NCBI GenBank assembly: GCA_934307065.1
Contig: CAKRCD010000025.1
Location: 1 to 25,020 of the forward strand
From: an uncultured Bariatricus sp.
Lineage (GTDB): Bacteria; Bacillota; Clostridia; Lachnospirales; Lachnospiraceae
Length of the DNA stretch: 25,020 nt
Direction of reading: 5' to 3'
In this document: piece after piece, positions 1 to 9,423 of the stretch
How the letters are laid out: every line of letters begins with the position of its first letter
How positions within the stretch are numbered: position 1 is the first letter of the stretch
Translations under genes and position numbers: made by a program
Notes under the pieces: generated by a model
What the model was told of the DNA's origin: nothing
What the model saw: the letters and a program-made list of their open reading frames with translations, nothing else
Database searches by the model: none

Positions 1-34
1 AGTTCGTTGTTTCTGTCTCAGCGACAGCTTATTT

Positions 35-63
35 ATAATATCATAAGCGTTTCGCTTTGTCAA
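35..63 (-). promoter_or_regulatory. Strong promoter P2, probably of an rRNA/tRNA operon to the left
   Basis: On the minus strand a perfect -35 box TTGACA (58-63) is followed after exactly 17 bases by TATTAT (35-40), with the extended -10 TG dinucleotide in place. Transcription would start near position 28, at a short hairpin (CTGTC, 5-base loop, GACAG; 14-28), and run out of the window. No protein-coding start follows before the edge. Near-consensus boxes, an upstream AT-rich tract and a second promoter behind it are typical of stable-RNA operons; the rRNA assignment is inference. Confidence 0.65.
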
Positions 64-138
64 CAGTTTTTTATTTTCATCTTAAATCTTTTTGTCATCA
101 TCGCTCACACTCAAGTGGCTGTCCTGACGACAAATGGT

Positions 139-167
139 ATCTTACCACTTCCTTCTGGAATTGTCAA
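139..167 (-). promoter_or_regulatory. Strong promoter P1, tandem with P2
   Basis: The minus strand shows TTGACA (162-167), a 17-base spacer and TAAGAT (139-144), again with TG one base before the -10. It lies about 100 bases upstream of P2 and faces the same way. The 8-bp pairing between TTGTCGTC and GATGACAA just downstream would fold the early transcript. A tandem pair of this quality downstream of radA supports a highly expressed operon off the left edge. The rest of 1-259 holds no gene that I can support. Confidence 0.55.
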
Positions 168-259
168 TACTGTTTTTATTATTTATTCAATTCAGAATAT
201 TCTGACATTTTAACATTGACAAATCTATCTTTGAAGTGTCAAAACAATTTACCGGTTCA

Positions 260-1615
260 TCAGAATAACTGCATCGCTTCATTCAGATTTTTGACTCCTA
301 CTATCTGGATTCCTTTTATATTTTTTACGCTTTCTACCGAAACTGTCGGCATAATGCATTTTGCAAATCCCAGTTTTTTGGCTTCTGCTACCCGTTGCTC
401 CGGCATACTTACCGCACGCACCTCTCCATTTAAGCCCACTTCACCAAATATAATCGTTCCTTCTTCTACCGGGTGATTCTTATAACTTGACACAATTGCC
501 ATCACAATTCCCAAATCCAGTGCAGGCTCATTAATCTTAATCCCACCTGCAATATTTACATAAGCATCATAATTAGACAGCCGGTATCCAATTCGTTTCT
601 CTAGAACAGCCATCAGAAGATTTACCCTGTTATAGTCAGTTCCTGCTGCCGTTCTTCTCGGCATTCCGAAATTGCTCTCACATACCAGTGCCTGTATTTC
701 CAACAAAATAGGGCGCGTTCCTTCCATGGAGCATGCTACTACAGAGCCTGAAGAATCTTCCAGTCTTCCATTTAGCATGAATTCCGAAGGATTTTTTACC
801 TCTGTCAAACCATTTTGGCGCATTTCAAATACACCAATTTCATTCGTAGAGCCAAATCTGTTTTTTACTCCACGTAAAATTCGATAGGAAGCATGCCTGT
901 CCCCTTCGAAATATAGCACGGTATCTACCATATGTTCTAATACTCGTGGTCCCGCCACTGTTCCCTCTTTTGTTACATGCCCTACAATGAAAATAGTAAT
1001 GTTGAGTCCTTTTGCCAACTGCATTAGCGTATTGGTTGCCTCGCGAACCTGGGACACGCTTCCCGGTGCAGAGCCCACTTCTTCACTGTACATAGTCTGT
1101 ATGGAGTCTATCACAACAACCTCTGGTTTTTCCCGTTCAATAACACCTTTAATCAATTCAAGATTTGTTTCGCACAATAGCAAAAGATTATCGGTAAATT
1201 TACCCATACGCTGGGCACGTAATTTAATCTGCCGTAGCGATTCTTCACCCGATATATACAAGACCTTTCGTTTTTCCCGTGTCAGATTTTGGCAGACCTG
1301 CAAAAGCAATGTGGATTTTCCGATTCCCGGGTCACCTCCAACCAATATCAGAGAACCGGGAACAATTCCACCACCAAGGACACGGTCCAGTTCTTCCATT
1401 TGGGTACCGACACGTTCTTCTGCCTCAGTTTTTACCTGCGACAAAGGAACCACATTCAATTCCTGATATTCTCTTGCGCCTACTGATTTAGACGCGGTAA
1501 CCTTCTCTTCCACAAAAGTATTCCATTCCCTACATGCCGGACATTGACCCAGCCATTTACCAGCCTCATGTCCACAATTCTGACAGAAATATATGGTTTT
1601 CTTTCCTTTTGCCAT
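260..1615 (-). CDS. radA: DNA repair protein RadA (Sms)
   Basis: RadA is a RecA-like ATPase that promotes branch migration of recombination intermediates. The 451-residue protein is full length for the family. It opens with a C4 zinc finger (Cys11, Cys14, Cys25, Cys28), then a RecA core with Walker A GGDPGIGKST at 93-102, a Walker B ending VVVID near 170, and the RadA-specific KNRFG motif at 251-255. The C-terminal third is the Lon-protease-like domain. The ATG is preceded by AGAAGGAGT at a 7-base spacing. It lies downstream of a small conserved gene and clpC in the same direction; a clpC-radA association is a familiar Firmicute arrangement. The terminator at 1671-1695 lies between it and the upstream gene, so radA either has a weak promoter of its own or depends on readthrough. 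Confidence 0.97.
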   Translation of the reverse strand: MAKGKKTIYFCQNCGHEAGKWLGQCPACREWNTFVEEKVTASKSVGAREYQELNVVPLSQVKTEAEERVGTQMEELDRVLGGGIVPGSLILVGGDPGIGKSTLLLQVCQNLTREKRKVLYISGEESLRQIKLRAQRMGKFTDNLLLLCETNLELIKGVIEREKPEVVVIDSIQTMYSEEVGSAPGSVSQVREATNTLMQLAKGLNITIFIVGHVTKEGTVAGPRVLEHMVDTVLYFEGDRHASYRILRGVKNRFGSTNEIGVFEMRQNGLTEVKNPSEFMLNGRLEDSSGSVVACSMEGTRPILLEIQALVCESNFGMPRRTAAGTDYNRVNLLMAVLEKRIGYRLSNYDAYVNIAGGIKINEPALDLGIVMAIVSSYKNHPVEEGTIIFGEVGLNGEVRAVSMPEQRVAEAKKLGFAKCIMPTVSVESVKNIKGIQIVGVKNLNEAMQLF

Positions 1616-1670
1616 TCCTCTGACTCCTTCTATTTTATCTTATTTATCTTACTGCTTATTGCATAAATGA

Positions 1671-1695
1671 AAAGGGCTGTCAAAAGCAGCCCTTT
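1671..1695 (-). terminator. Intrinsic terminator after the small conserved gene
   Basis: A 9-bp stem AAAGGGCTG/CAGCCCTTT closes a 7-base loop and ends in a T-rich tract on the minus strand. It sits 48 bases downstream of the stop of the 1743-2153 gene and 56 bases before radA. Expression of radA by readthrough is possible. Confidence 0.8.
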
Positions 1696-1742
1696 CTTTG
1701 CCAATATGCATCTGAAATTATCATCTGTCTCCAGATATTTTT

Positions 1743-2153
1743 TTATTTCTTTATCACTTTTACATCTACACTTTCCTTTGCAAGTTCTGCGCTGATGCTG
1801 AGCTTTCCACCCAGATTGGTTGTCATATCTCCGACATTTATCTCGTTCATATATACTACATACTCTGTCTCAGGCTCTAATTCCAGTGTAATCTGAGCAG
1901 TTGTTTCGCCAGATACTGTAAATGTTACCAGTTCATCTGATTTTTTGAAATGTTCTACAACGGTGCCCGGTACAGATTCATAAACAAACATTTCATTTTT
2001 TTCAAGCTTGGTAATTTCTTTAAATGTTTTTACTTTATATAAATCTCCTTCAAATTCATATCCATCTTTTTTTGTTTTTTCACTGAGTGTGTAATCTCCG
2101 AAACTGAGTGTCCCATCTGCCTCATTTCTGATAAGTTCTTTGACTACTGCCAT
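1743..2153 (-). CDS. Conserved small beta-rich protein (endosialidase-like name in some databases)
   Basis: A 136-residue soluble protein with no signal peptide, no cysteines and no membrane segment. It is rich in alternating beta-strand patterns (for example VTFTVSG and TAQITLELEPETEYVVY), which suggests one or two Ig-like or beta-sandwich folds. The start is secure: AGGAGG lies 8 bases before the ATG. I recall similar proteins in Lachnospiraceae being labelled endosialidase, but nothing here resembles a sialidase active site, so I do not assign that activity. It lies between clpC and radA on the same strand, with its own TATAAT-type promoter, a structured leader and a terminator, so it appears to be an independent unit. 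Function unknown. Confidence 0.85.
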   Translation of the reverse strand: MAVVKELIRNEADGTLSFGDYTLSEKTKKDGYEFEGDLYKVKTFKEITKLEKNEMFVYESVPGTVVEHFKKSDELVTFTVSGETTAQITLELEPETEYVVYMNEINVGDMTTNLGGKLSISAELAKESVDVKVIKK

Positions 2154-2181
2154 TTTTAAGTCCTCCTAAGGGTTTTTCTTT

Positions 2182-2259
2182 TGCATAATGCCAAGCGCCT
2201 TCATCCATACGTGAGCAGACTCATGTGAATGAAAGTCCTTTTGACTCTGGCATCATTAT
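2182..2259 (-). promoter_or_regulatory. Structured 5' leader of the small conserved gene
   Basis: The leader folds on itself. An outer arm ATGCCA near 2250 pairs with TGGCAT near 2190, and an inner arm TTCATTCA-CATGAG (about 2222-2236) pairs imperfectly with CTCACG-TA-TGGATGAA (about 2201-2217) around a TCTG loop. There is one wobble, one mismatch and a 2-base bulge. It lies wholly between the predicted start site and the RBS. I do not recognise it as a known riboswitch class. Confidence 0.4.
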
Positions 2260-2283
2260 ATAATAATTAAGCTAATTTTTCTA
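2255..2283 (-). promoter_or_regulatory. Promoter of the small conserved gene
   Basis: A perfect TATAAT (2255-2260) lies 17 bases from TAGAAA (2278-2283), a 4/6 match to the -35 consensus, overlapping the clpC stop codon. The purO promoter uses the same TAGAAA-17-TATAAT pattern. Confidence 0.5.
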
Positions 2284-4728
2284 GCCGTTTATTTTCTTTG
2301 TTAAAAATTTTATTTCATTTTTAGAAAAGCTGATGTCTACATAATCTCCTCTGTGAATCTCTCCATTCAGAATCGCTTCTGCTAATTTGTCCTCCAACTG
2401 GCTCTGTACCGCACGACGCATTGGTCTTGCACCATATTTCTTATCCATTCCCACTTCTACGATATGCTTCTTCACGGAATCTTTGATATGAAGTGTCAGT
2501 CCAAGCTGCTCCTTTGCACGGTTTACTACTTCTTTACACATCAGACCTACAATTTTCTGCATTTCTTCTGTGCCCAATGTATGGAATACGATGATTTCAT
2601 CAATACGGTTCAGAAATTCCGGGCGGAAAATCTGTTTCACTTCTTCCATAACATTTGCTTTCATACGCTTATAGTCCTGCGCTTTGTCTTCTTTCTGGAC
2701 AAATCCAAGCTTTTTCGGCTCAATAATGGATTTTGCCCCTGCGTTGGAAGTCATAATAATCACGGTATTGCGGAAATCTACTTTTCTTCCATGAGAATCC
2801 GTGATATGTCCGTCATCCAGAACCTGCAGTAAGATATTAAAGACATCCGGATGTGCCTTTTCTATTTCATCAAACAAGATAACAGAATATGGATTCCGTC
2901 TTACTTTCTCGCTGAGCTGTCCGCCGTCCTCATGTCCTACATATCCCGGAGGCGAGCCAATCATTTTAGAAACGCTATGTTTCTCCATATATTCAGACAT
3001 ATCTACCCGAATGATATCTTCTTCATTTCCAAACAATGCTTCTGCAAGTGCCTTGGAAAGTTCTGTCTTACCTACACCTGTTGGTCCCAAGAACAGGAAA
3101 GAACCGATTGGTCTTCTTGGGTCTTTCAGACCTACTCTGCCTCGTTTTACTGCTTTTGAGAGTGCAACTACAGCATCATGCTGACCGATAACCCGTTTTT
3201 CCAGTGTCTTTTCCAATTTTTGTAAACGGGAACTTTCACTTTCACTTAATCGCTGAAGTGGAATTTTAGTCCATGCTGAGATAACATCCATCACGTCTTC
3301 CTCTGTCACATCAACAACTTTTCCCATATTCTTCTTATCGAACCGTGCTTTTGCCCGCTCTAACTTTTTTTCTAACTCTTTCTGCTCGTTATGCAGACGG
3401 GAAGCTTCTTCAATATCCCCCGCTTTCAGGCTTTCTTCCTTAACAATACCTAATGATTTACACTCGACTTCCATGTGCTGAATATTCTCAGGCACCTTAA
3501 ATCCACGAAGCTTTACTCTGGAACAGCTTTCATCTAATACATCCAGCGCTTTATCCGGCAAAAATCTGTCATTGATATATCTGCATGACAAATGAACTGC
3601 CGCTTCTATAGCTGCATCTGTAATCTGTACTTTGTGATGTGCTTCATATTTTTTCTGAAGTCCTCTTAAAATCGTAATGCTTTCTTCTTCGCTTGGTTCC
3701 TCTACCGTTACCGGCTGGAATCTTCGTTCAAGAGCAGCATCCTTCTCGATATATTTTCTATATTCTGTCAGTGTGGTTGCACCGATAAGCTGAATCTCGC
3801 CACGTGCAAGAGCCGGTTTTAAAATATTTGCCGCATCAATGGCACCTTCTGCCCCACCTGCACCGATAATTGTGTGAAGTTCATCCAAAAATAAAATAAT
3901 ATTTCCGGCACTTCTTACTTCCCGTATCATGCGTTTCATACGTTCTTCAAACTCACCACGGTACTTAGAACCGGCTATCATTGCAGGCAAATCCAGAACC
4001 AGAATCCGCTTTTCTTTCATTTCTTCCGGTACCATACCCGCCGCGATCTGAATGGCAAGACCTTCCACAATGGCAGTCTTTCCAACTCCAGGTTCCCCCA
4101 CCAGACAAGGATTATTCTTCGTGCGCCTGCTAAGTATCTGCATCATGCGCCCGATTTCCTCATTTCGTCCGATTACAGGATCCAGTCTTCCTTCCTTTGC
4201 CTCCAGTGTCAGATCCGTTCCATATTGTTCTATGATACCGCCCTGACTCTCTCCATCTTTCTGACTTTCTGCATATTCCCTTGGGTCGATTCCCATGGCA
4301 ATCAATAAATCCTGAAACACCTTATTAACATTAATATTTAATGTAGACAACATTTTGGCTGCAATGCAGTCTCCATCTTTCAACATGGCAATGAGCATAT
4401 GCTCCGTTCCCACTTTTTCCGAATGAAAATTCGCAGCTTCATTTCTGCTTTCTTCCAGAATATACTCTAATCTTGGACTTAATTCTATCGTCTTTCTGGC
4501 AGTTGTCCCCTGTTCCGGTGTAGAAACGAGCACATCCATCGCCTTCTTCATCTGCTCTTCGTCCAGTTGGTTCTGTGCAAGCACCTGTCCTGCAACGCCC
4601 GTATAGACTTTCTTTAATCCCCAAAGGAGATGTTCGGTTCCCACATAAGGGTGTTTAAATTGTGCTGCCGCCTTTTTCGCAATCTGAAATGCTTCCCAGG
4701 CCTGCTTTGTGTATTGACTTTCCACCAT
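2281..4728 (-). CDS. clpC: ATP-dependent Clp protease ATPase subunit ClpC
   Basis: ClpC is a hexameric AAA+ unfoldase that feeds substrates to ClpP. The 815-residue protein has two N-terminal Clp_N repeats (about 5-145), the first AAA+ module with Walker [10 protein letters not shown] at 211-219 and Walker [10 protein letters not shown], a coiled-coil middle domain rich in Lys/Glu (about 410-475), a second AAA+ module with Walker [10 protein letters not shown] near 550 and [10 protein letters not shown], and a C-terminal small domain. The middle domain length fits ClpC rather than ClpA or ClpB. The predicted start is ATG at 4728, with a modest GGAGA about 13 bases upstream. It lies 45 bases downstream of a small GntR-family gene, with which it probably shares a transcript. 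The ctsR, mcsA and mcsB genes that accompany clpC in Bacillus are absent. Confidence 0.97.
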   Translation of the reverse strand: MVESQYTKQAWEAFQIAKKAAAQFKHPYVGTEHLLWGLKKVYTGVAGQVLAQNQLDEEQMKKAMDVLVSTPEQGTTARKTIELSPRLEYILEESRNEAANFHSEKVGTEHMLIAMLKDGDCIAAKMLSTLNINVNKVFQDLLIAMGIDPREYAESQKDGESQGGIIEQYGTDLTLEAKEGRLDPVIGRNEEIGRMMQILSRRTKNNPCLVGEPGVGKTAIVEGLAIQIAAGMVPEEMKEKRILVLDLPAMIAGSKYRGEFEERMKRMIREVRSAGNIILFLDELHTIIGAGGAEGAIDAANILKPALARGEIQLIGATTLTEYRKYIEKDAALERRFQPVTVEEPSEEESITILRGLQKKYEAHHKVQITDAAIEAAVHLSCRYINDRFLPDKALDVLDESCSRVKLRGFKVPENIQHMEVECKSLGIVKEESLKAGDIEEASRLHNEQKELEKKLERAKARFDKKNMGKVVDVTEEDVMDVISAWTKIPLQRLSESESSRLQKLEKTLEKRVIGQHDAVVALSKAVKRGRVGLKDPRRPIGSFLFLGPTGVGKTELSKALAEALFGNEEDIIRVDMSEYMEKHSVSKMIGSPPGYVGHEDGGQLSEKVRRNPYSVILFDEIEKAHPDVFNILLQVLDDGHITDSHGRKVDFRNTVIIMTSNAGAKSIIEPKKLGFVQKEDKAQDYKRMKANVMEEVKQIFRPEFLNRIDEIIVFHTLGTEEMQKIVGLMCKEVVNRAKEQLGLTLHIKDSVKKHIVEVGMDKKYGARPMRRAVQSQLEDKLAEAILNGEIHRGDYVDISFSKNEIKFLTKKING

Positions 4729-4773
4729 AAACTACAACATTCTCCATTTCTATATTTCTATATTTCTACCTGT

Positions 4774-5154
4774 TTATCCTTCTTCGAATTCATACTCATC
4801 ATAAATCAAATCTACAATCTCATGCACTTCTTCTCTCGTAATCTTCTTACAGCTTCCATGCGCCAGAAGGATCCGCATCTTCTCCTGCAATTCTTCCAGA
4901 GCCTGCAGTTTATTCACATCAATGCTGATGACTGCTCCTCTCCTCTTATCCAATTGCAGAAATCCCTCTCTTCTCAGCACATTATATGCCTTATTTACTG
5001 TATGCATATTGATTCCAATATTGTCCGCCATCTGACGCACCGATGGAAGGGTATCCCCCTCATGAATGGTCGAAGTCGCAATTCCAAGAACTATCTGATT
5101 CCGAAGCTGGACATAAATGGCCTCTTCACTTTCAAAATCAATTTCGATCAGCAT
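4774..5154 (-). CDS. GntR-family transcriptional regulator, YtrA type
   Basis: A 126-residue regulator made of an N-terminal winged helix-turn-helix (about 10-75, with LPSVRQMADNIG and HTVNKAYNVLRREG) and only a short helical tail of about 45 residues. The missing large ligand domain places it in the YtrA subgroup, which usually autoregulates an adjacent operon. The ATG at 5154 has GAAGG 6 bases upstream. A TTGACC-17-TACCAT promoter precedes it. clpC follows after 45 bases with no terminator between them, so this protein may control clpC; that link is inferred from position. YtrA-type regulators more often govern ABC transporters, and none is present here. Confidence 0.9.
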   Translation of the reverse strand: MLIEIDFESEEAIYVQLRNQIVLGIATSTIHEGDTLPSVRQMADNIGINMHTVNKAYNVLRREGFLQLDKRRGAVISIDVNKLQALEELQEKMRILLAHGSCKKITREEVHEIVDLIYDEYEFEEG

Positions 5155-5192
5155 AATGTACCTTCTTTCTCTTTCGCAAGATTGTTATATGT

Positions 5193-5221
5193 ATGGTAGC
5201 ACAAAAAACCATCCAGGTCAA
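5193..5221 (-). promoter_or_regulatory. Promoter of the gntR-clpC unit
   Basis: TTGACC (5216-5221), a 17-base spacer and TACCAT (5193-5198) lie on the minus strand. The -35 sits in the loop of the preceding MFS terminator. I see no CtsR-type heptad repeat in this leader. Confidence 0.5.
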
Positions 5222-5242
5222 TTCATTTCCATGGATGGTTTT
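5203..5242 (-). terminator. Terminator of the MFS transporter gene
   Basis: A 10-bp stem (AAAACCATCC at 5233-5242 on the minus strand, pairing with GGATGGTTTT) closes an 18-base loop and runs into a T6 tract. It lies 41 bases after the MFS stop codon. Confidence 0.8.
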
Positions 5243-5283
5243 CCGTAAATTCAGCAATAAAATATGAATTCTATTTTTCTCGT

Positions 5284-6720
5284 CTATGCTTCTGTCTCTT
5301 TCTTCTTAAGTACCTGTGACCGGAATACGAAAAACACTATCAGAAATCCCACCAAAGAGACTGCTGCAGCCACAAGAAATACTGCATTACATCCATTTCT
5401 GATATTTTCCGCATTGGCAGCGTCGCTGACGGTATTGATTTCATACGCTACTCCGTAAAAGGAGGAGCTGATACTTCCCGAGAGAGAAGTTACAAAAGTA
5501 ACAAGTGCCGTCCCTATACCGATTTCTTCTGTTTGCAATGTCCGTTGTACCGCAGGGGTAATAGACACCGCACGAAAGCCTTCGGAAATTCCGGTTAAAG
5601 CGAGTAGAAAATAAATCAGGAAAACAGAAGTTGTTGCAGTTGTAAATCCAAGTACTGCCATCGGAACCGCTACAAAAAGGGTCGCAATCGCCATAGCTTT
5701 CCAGTTGTTCTCATAGGCTTTCCCTACCCATGCCCCGGCTGCTGCCGGAAGAAGCATACAGATAATGGTCCGTGGCATTTGAAGGGAGCCTGCAAGTCCC
5801 GTTGAAGTTCCAAGAACTCTGGTCGCCACAATGGGAATATAGGTATTCATGGCAGCAAGATAAAAATATGCCAGAAAGCTGATTATGAGCAGTGTGGTAT
5901 ATTCTTTATTTTCAAATAATTGTAGGGGAATCACCGGTTCCTGTGCTTTTTCTTCTACTTTAATCAAAACAAAAATTGCCAGAATTCCCAACACAACCCC
6001 AGCTATTACCATTGGGTTTGTCCACCCTACGGTTGGCGCATAATACAGGGCAAGCAAAATACTGACCAGTGCAGCCACAAGTGCAAGGATTCCTCCTACA
6101 TCAATAGCAACCTTTTCTTCCCGCTTTTTATTTGGCAGATTCATGCCTATTAGTACAACTCCGATAATCAGGGGAATTACCGGAACTAAAATCGCCAGTT
6201 CCAAATATCCCAAATCCGTGAGGACTCCGGCTATAATACTGCCGCCAAATCCACCAATCGCAATTGCTGCTGCCAGATATCCCATTACTTTCGGAACATC
6301 CTTCTTTTCATTGATCAGTCCAACAATAATATAAGGTGCGGCAGTAAATGTCCCCTGTGCCAGTCCCACAATCAGTCTGAGAATCATAAGCGGAAGAATG
6401 GAATGCACAAATGCAATTCCAATCCCGGCAAACGCACAGATAATTCCTGATACGATTACGATATTTCTCCGCCCTGTCAAATCTCCCAATTTGCCACCAA
6501 TCGGCGTCATGATAGTCACTCCAAGCGCTCCTAAGATTGAAAATAGTGACACATATCTAAGTGCACCTACTGATTCTAAAATAGATGAACCAAGTGTGGA
6601 AAGTGCCAGTCCCGACATCGCAACTGAAAGCATGATGCAAATACACCCTGTCTGTACTGCATTTTTCTTTCCTTTTGGAAGCGGAACCGCAACTGTTTGT
6701 TCTGTTTGTGTATAAGACAT
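5284..6720 (-). CDS. MFS transporter, drug:H+ antiporter-like
   Basis: A 478-residue integral membrane protein with about 14 hydrophobic segments, fitting the 14-helix DHA2 branch. The MFS motif A is clear (GGKLGDLTGRR near residues 75-85) between helices 2 and 3, followed by motif-B-like LRLIVGLAQG near 115. A central hydrophobic pair near 205-255 separates the two six-helix bundles. The N-terminus is a short cytoplasmic tail and the C-terminus ends in a Lys/Glu-rich tail. AGGAGG lies 6 bases before the ATG. It is flanked by terminators on both sides, so it is monocistronic. Drug efflux is the commonest role in this group, but the substrate is not visible in the sequence. Confidence 0.88.
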   Translation of the reverse strand: MSYTQTEQTVAVPLPKGKKNAVQTGCICIMLSVAMSGLALSTLGSSILESVGALRYVSLFSILGALGVTIMTPIGGKLGDLTGRRNIVIVSGIICAFAGIGIAFVHSILPLMILRLIVGLAQGTFTAAPYIIVGLINEKKDVPKVMGYLAAAIAIGGFGGSIIAGVLTDLGYLELAILVPVIPLIIGVVLIGMNLPNKKREEKVAIDVGGILALVAALVSILLALYYAPTVGWTNPMVIAGVVLGILAIFVLIKVEEKAQEPVIPLQLFENKEYTTLLIISFLAYFYLAAMNTYIPIVATRVLGTSTGLAGSLQMPRTIICMLLPAAAGAWVGKAYENNWKAMAIATLFVAVPMAVLGFTTATTSVFLIYFLLALTGISEGFRAVSITPAVQRTLQTEEIGIGTALVTFVTSLSGSISSSFYGVAYEINTVSDAANAENIRNGCNAVFLVAAAVSLVGFLIVFFVFRSQVLKKKETEA

Positions 6721-6803
6721 ATCTTTCCTCCTTTGCAGTCTACATGAAAGATTTTATTCTTTGGTAGTATTCCACAAACATGGAAAAATATTTCCCGGAA
6801 CAC

Positions 6804-6839
6804 AAAAAGAGATTGCTGCGTTCTTGCAACAACCTCTTT
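6804..6839 (-). terminator. Terminator of trpS-glmM
   Basis: A continuous 14-bp stem (two G-U pairs) at 6806-6819 and 6826-6839 closes a 6-base loop and is followed by T5 on the minus strand, 29 bases beyond the glmM stop. Confidence 0.9.
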
Positions 6840-6867
6840 GAAATTTCATTATTCGATTTTACAAAAT

Positions 6868-8214
6868 TTAGCTTATTACCAGATTCTGTTCTTTCATTAC
6901 ATTGATGACTTCATCAACATATTTTTCGCAGATTTCCTGTGTCTCCGCTTCCACCATAACACGGATAACCGGTTCCGTCCCACTTTCACGGACTAAGATT
7001 CGTCCATTTTCACCTAATGCTTCCGTCACTGCTTCAATAGCTTTCACAACTTCCGGATTTTCCCTTGCTGTTTTCTTATCTGCCACACGCACATTTTTCA
7101 AAAGCTGCGGATAAATCGTCACTTCTTCTGCAAGCTTTCCAAGGGTCTGCTTTGTTTCCATAATCACTTCCATGATCATTAAGGATGTCAGGATACCATC
7201 ACCTGTAGTAGCGTGTTTTGCAAAAATCACGTGACCGGACTGTTCTCCACCTAACATGAAATTATTCTGAACCATATTTTCGTATACATATTTGTCTCCG
7301 ACTTTGGTCTTTTCATATTTCATGCCGATTTTATCGCAGGCTTTGTAAAGTCCTAAGTTTGACATAATGGTGGTTACAATAGTATCTCCATTTAACTGTC
7401 CACGCTCTTTTAAATATTTTCCGCAGACATAGAGAATTAAATCTCCGTCTACTACATTTCCATTCTCATCAACAGCAATACATCTGTCTGCATCACCGTC
7501 ATAGGCAAATCCTACATCAAGTTTGTTTTCTCTTACATATTCTTGAAGCACATGGATATGGGTAGAACCACATTCTGTATTGATGTTGGTTCCATTCGGC
7601 ACGTTATTGATTACATAAGTTTTCGCTCCCAGTGCATCAAATACACTCTTCGCAATGGAAGATGCACTTCCGTTTGAGCAGTCAAGACCCACTCTCATTT
7701 CCTTAAAGGAACGGGTAGCCAGTGAAATCAGATGTCCTATGTAGCGGTTTCTTCCTGCTGCATAGTCTATGGTGCGTCCGATATTTTCTCTCTGAGCCAG
7801 TGGAAGTTCTTCTGTTTCGCCATCAATATAGGCTTCAATCTTTTCTTCTACTTCTGCTTCTATCTTATGTCCTTTGCTGTTAATCAGTTTGATTCCATTA
7901 TCGTAATATGGATTGTGGCTGGCTGAAATCATGATTCCGCAATCGAAATCCTCTGTTCTTGTAACATAGGAAACACTCGGTGTTGTAGTTACATGGAGAA
8001 GATATGCATCTGCTCCTGATGCAGTAAGTCCTGCTGCAAGTGCATATTCGAACATGTAGCTGCTTCTTCTGGTATCTTTTCCGATTACAATTCTTGCTTT
8101 GTGATCCTGTCCGAAATACCATCCAAGATAGCGTCCTACTTTAAATGCATGTTCTACGGTCAGCTTTACATTTGCTTCTCCACGGAATCCGTCTGTTCCA
8201 AAATATTTTCCCAT
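6868..8214 (-). CDS. glmM: Phosphoglucosamine mutase GlmM
   Basis: Converts glucosamine-6-phosphate to glucosamine-1-phosphate on the way to UDP-GlcNAc and peptidoglycan. The protein is 448 residues, the usual length. It begins KYFGTDGFRG, carries the phosphoserine loop ISASHNP with the catalytic serine at 99, the metal-binding loop DGDADR at 239-244, a sugar-binding GGEQSGH, and the C-terminal phosphate-binding RESGTEPVIRV. The early substrate loop and the SASHNP context separate it from phosphomannomutases. AAGGAG lies 7 bases before the ATG. It starts 18 bases after trpS ends, so the two are co-transcribed from the promoter upstream of trpS; the pairing has no obvious metabolic logic beyond growth-linked expression. 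Confidence 0.97.
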   Translation of the reverse strand: MGKYFGTDGFRGEANVKLTVEHAFKVGRYLGWYFGQDHKARIVIGKDTRRSSYMFEYALAAGLTASGADAYLLHVTTTPSVSYVTRTEDFDCGIMISASHNPYYDNGIKLINSKGHKIEAEVEEKIEAYIDGETEELPLAQRENIGRTIDYAAGRNRYIGHLISLATRSFKEMRVGLDCSNGSASSIAKSVFDALGAKTYVINNVPNGTNINTECGSTHIHVLQEYVRENKLDVGFAYDGDADRCIAVDENGNVVDGDLILYVCGKYLKERGQLNGDTIVTTIMSNLGLYKACDKIGMKYEKTKVGDKYVYENMVQNNFMLGGEQSGHVIFAKHATTGDGILTSLMIMEVIMETKQTLGKLAEEVTIYPQLLKNVRVADKKTARENPEVVKAIEAVTEALGENGRILVRESGTEPVIRVMVEAETQEICEKYVDEVINVMKEQNLVIS

Positions 8215-8232
8215 TGTTTTACTCCTTTTTCT

Positions 8233-9324
8233 TTAATTTTCTGTTTGAAAACGTTTTGCCTGTTCTTCAATCAAATCATTATCATCAAAGTAATTAATCT
8301 TCATTGCATCTTTCACTTCTTTCAGAGTTTGGGCTGCAACTTTTTCAGCCTTTTCGCTTCCTGCCCGAAGGATTTCATATATATCAGGGATTTTCTTCTC
8401 TAATTCTTTTCTTCTGGCACGAATCGGTGCAAGTTCTTCCTGCATAACCGCATTTAAGAAGCGTTTTACTTTCACATCGCCAAGACCGCCTCGTCTATAG
8501 TGGTCTTTCAGTTCATCCAGATTCTGGTATTCCGGTAAATATTTTGCAAAATGTTCTTCCTTACAAAATGCATCCAGATAAGTAAATACGCAGTTTCCTT
8601 CTACCTGTCCCGGATCAGAAACCTTGAGGTGATTCGGGTCTGTGTACATACTCATAATCTTTTTCTGTACTTCTTCTTCTGTATCAGATAAATAAATACA
8701 GTTACCAAGAGATTTACTCATCTTTGCTTTGCCATCAATTCCAGGCAGACGGCAGCAACTTTCATTTTCCGGAATCAGTGCTTTCGGCATTATCAGCACT
8801 TCATCATAAGTACTGTTAAACTTATGCACAATCTCACGACACTGTTCAATCATTGGAAGCTGGTCTTCCCCAACCGGTACTGTGGTTGCTTTAAATGCAG
8901 TAATATCAGCAGCCTGACTAATCGGATAGGTAAAGAATCCCACCGGAATACTCGTCTCAAAGTTCCGCATCTGAATCTCAGATTTTACCGTTGGATTTCT
9001 CTGCAGTCTCGAAACAGTTACCAGATTCATATAGTAAAATGATAATTCTGTAAGTTCCGGAACCTGGGACTGAATGAAAATAGTTGATTTTTCCGGATCA
9101 AGTCCGCAGGACAAATAATCCAGTGCTACTTCTATAATATTCTGTCTTACTTTTTCCGGATTATCTGCATTATCTGTAAGTGCCTGTGCATCTGCAATCA
9201 TGATGAATATCCGGTCATATTCTCCCGAATTCTGTAATTCTACTCTTCTCCTTAATGACCCAACGTAATGTCCTACATGAAGTCTTCCCGTCGGGCGGTC
9301 ACCTGTTAATATAATCTTTTCCAT
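8233..9324 (-). CDS. trpS: Tryptophan--tRNA ligase
   Basis: A class I aminoacyl-tRNA synthetase that charges tRNA-Trp. The 363-residue protein has the HIGH-type signature HVGH at 16-19, a tryptophan-pocket segment including [11 protein letters not shown] (about 136-146) and the [10 protein letters not shown] segment, and a perfect KMSKS at 201-205. Length and motif order match bacterial TrpS. The start ATG follows GAGAGGAA. It has its own strong promoter, and the leader is only about 55 bases, too short for a T-box. glmM follows after 18 bases. Confidence 0.97.
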   Translation of the reverse strand: MEKIILTGDRPTGRLHVGHYVGSLRRRVELQNSGEYDRIFIMIADAQALTDNADNPEKVRQNIIEVALDYLSCGLDPEKSTIFIQSQVPELTELSFYYMNLVTVSRLQRNPTVKSEIQMRNFETSIPVGFFTYPISQAADITAFKATTVPVGEDQLPMIEQCREIVHKFNSTYDEVLIMPKALIPENESCCRLPGIDGKAKMSKSLGNCIYLSDTEEEVQKKIMSMYTDPNHLKVSDPGQVEGNCVFTYLDAFCKEEHFAKYLPEYQNLDELKDHYRRGGLGDVKVKRFLNAVMQEELAPIRARRKELEKKIPDIYEILRAGSEKAEKVAAQTLKEVKDAMKINYFDDNDLIEEQAKRFQTEN

Positions 9325-9384
9325 TATCCGTTCCTCTCTATTATTTATGGGTCAGTCCTCTGCCCTTTTCTTCCTCTTCATTCT

Positions 9385-9413
9385 ATTTTAAAAATGCCGG
9401 TCTGCTTTGTCAA
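9385..9413 (-). promoter_or_regulatory. Promoter of trpS-glmM
   Basis: A perfect TTGACA (9408-9413), 17-base spacer and TAAAAT (9385-9390). The -35 sits inside a small hairpin, TGCTT/AAGCA with a 4-base loop, just after the stop codon of the alarmone synthetase gene. Confidence 0.75.
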
Positions 9414-9423
9414 GCACTGCACC

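Noticed and set aside
7..213. Plus-strand reading frame of 68 codons at the left edge
   Set aside because: No RBS and no family-like sequence; it overlaps two strong minus-strand promoters and is an accidental frame.
9325..9378. T-box riboswitch before trpS
   Set aside because: The predicted leader is only about 55 bases and shows no T-box sequence or antiterminator.
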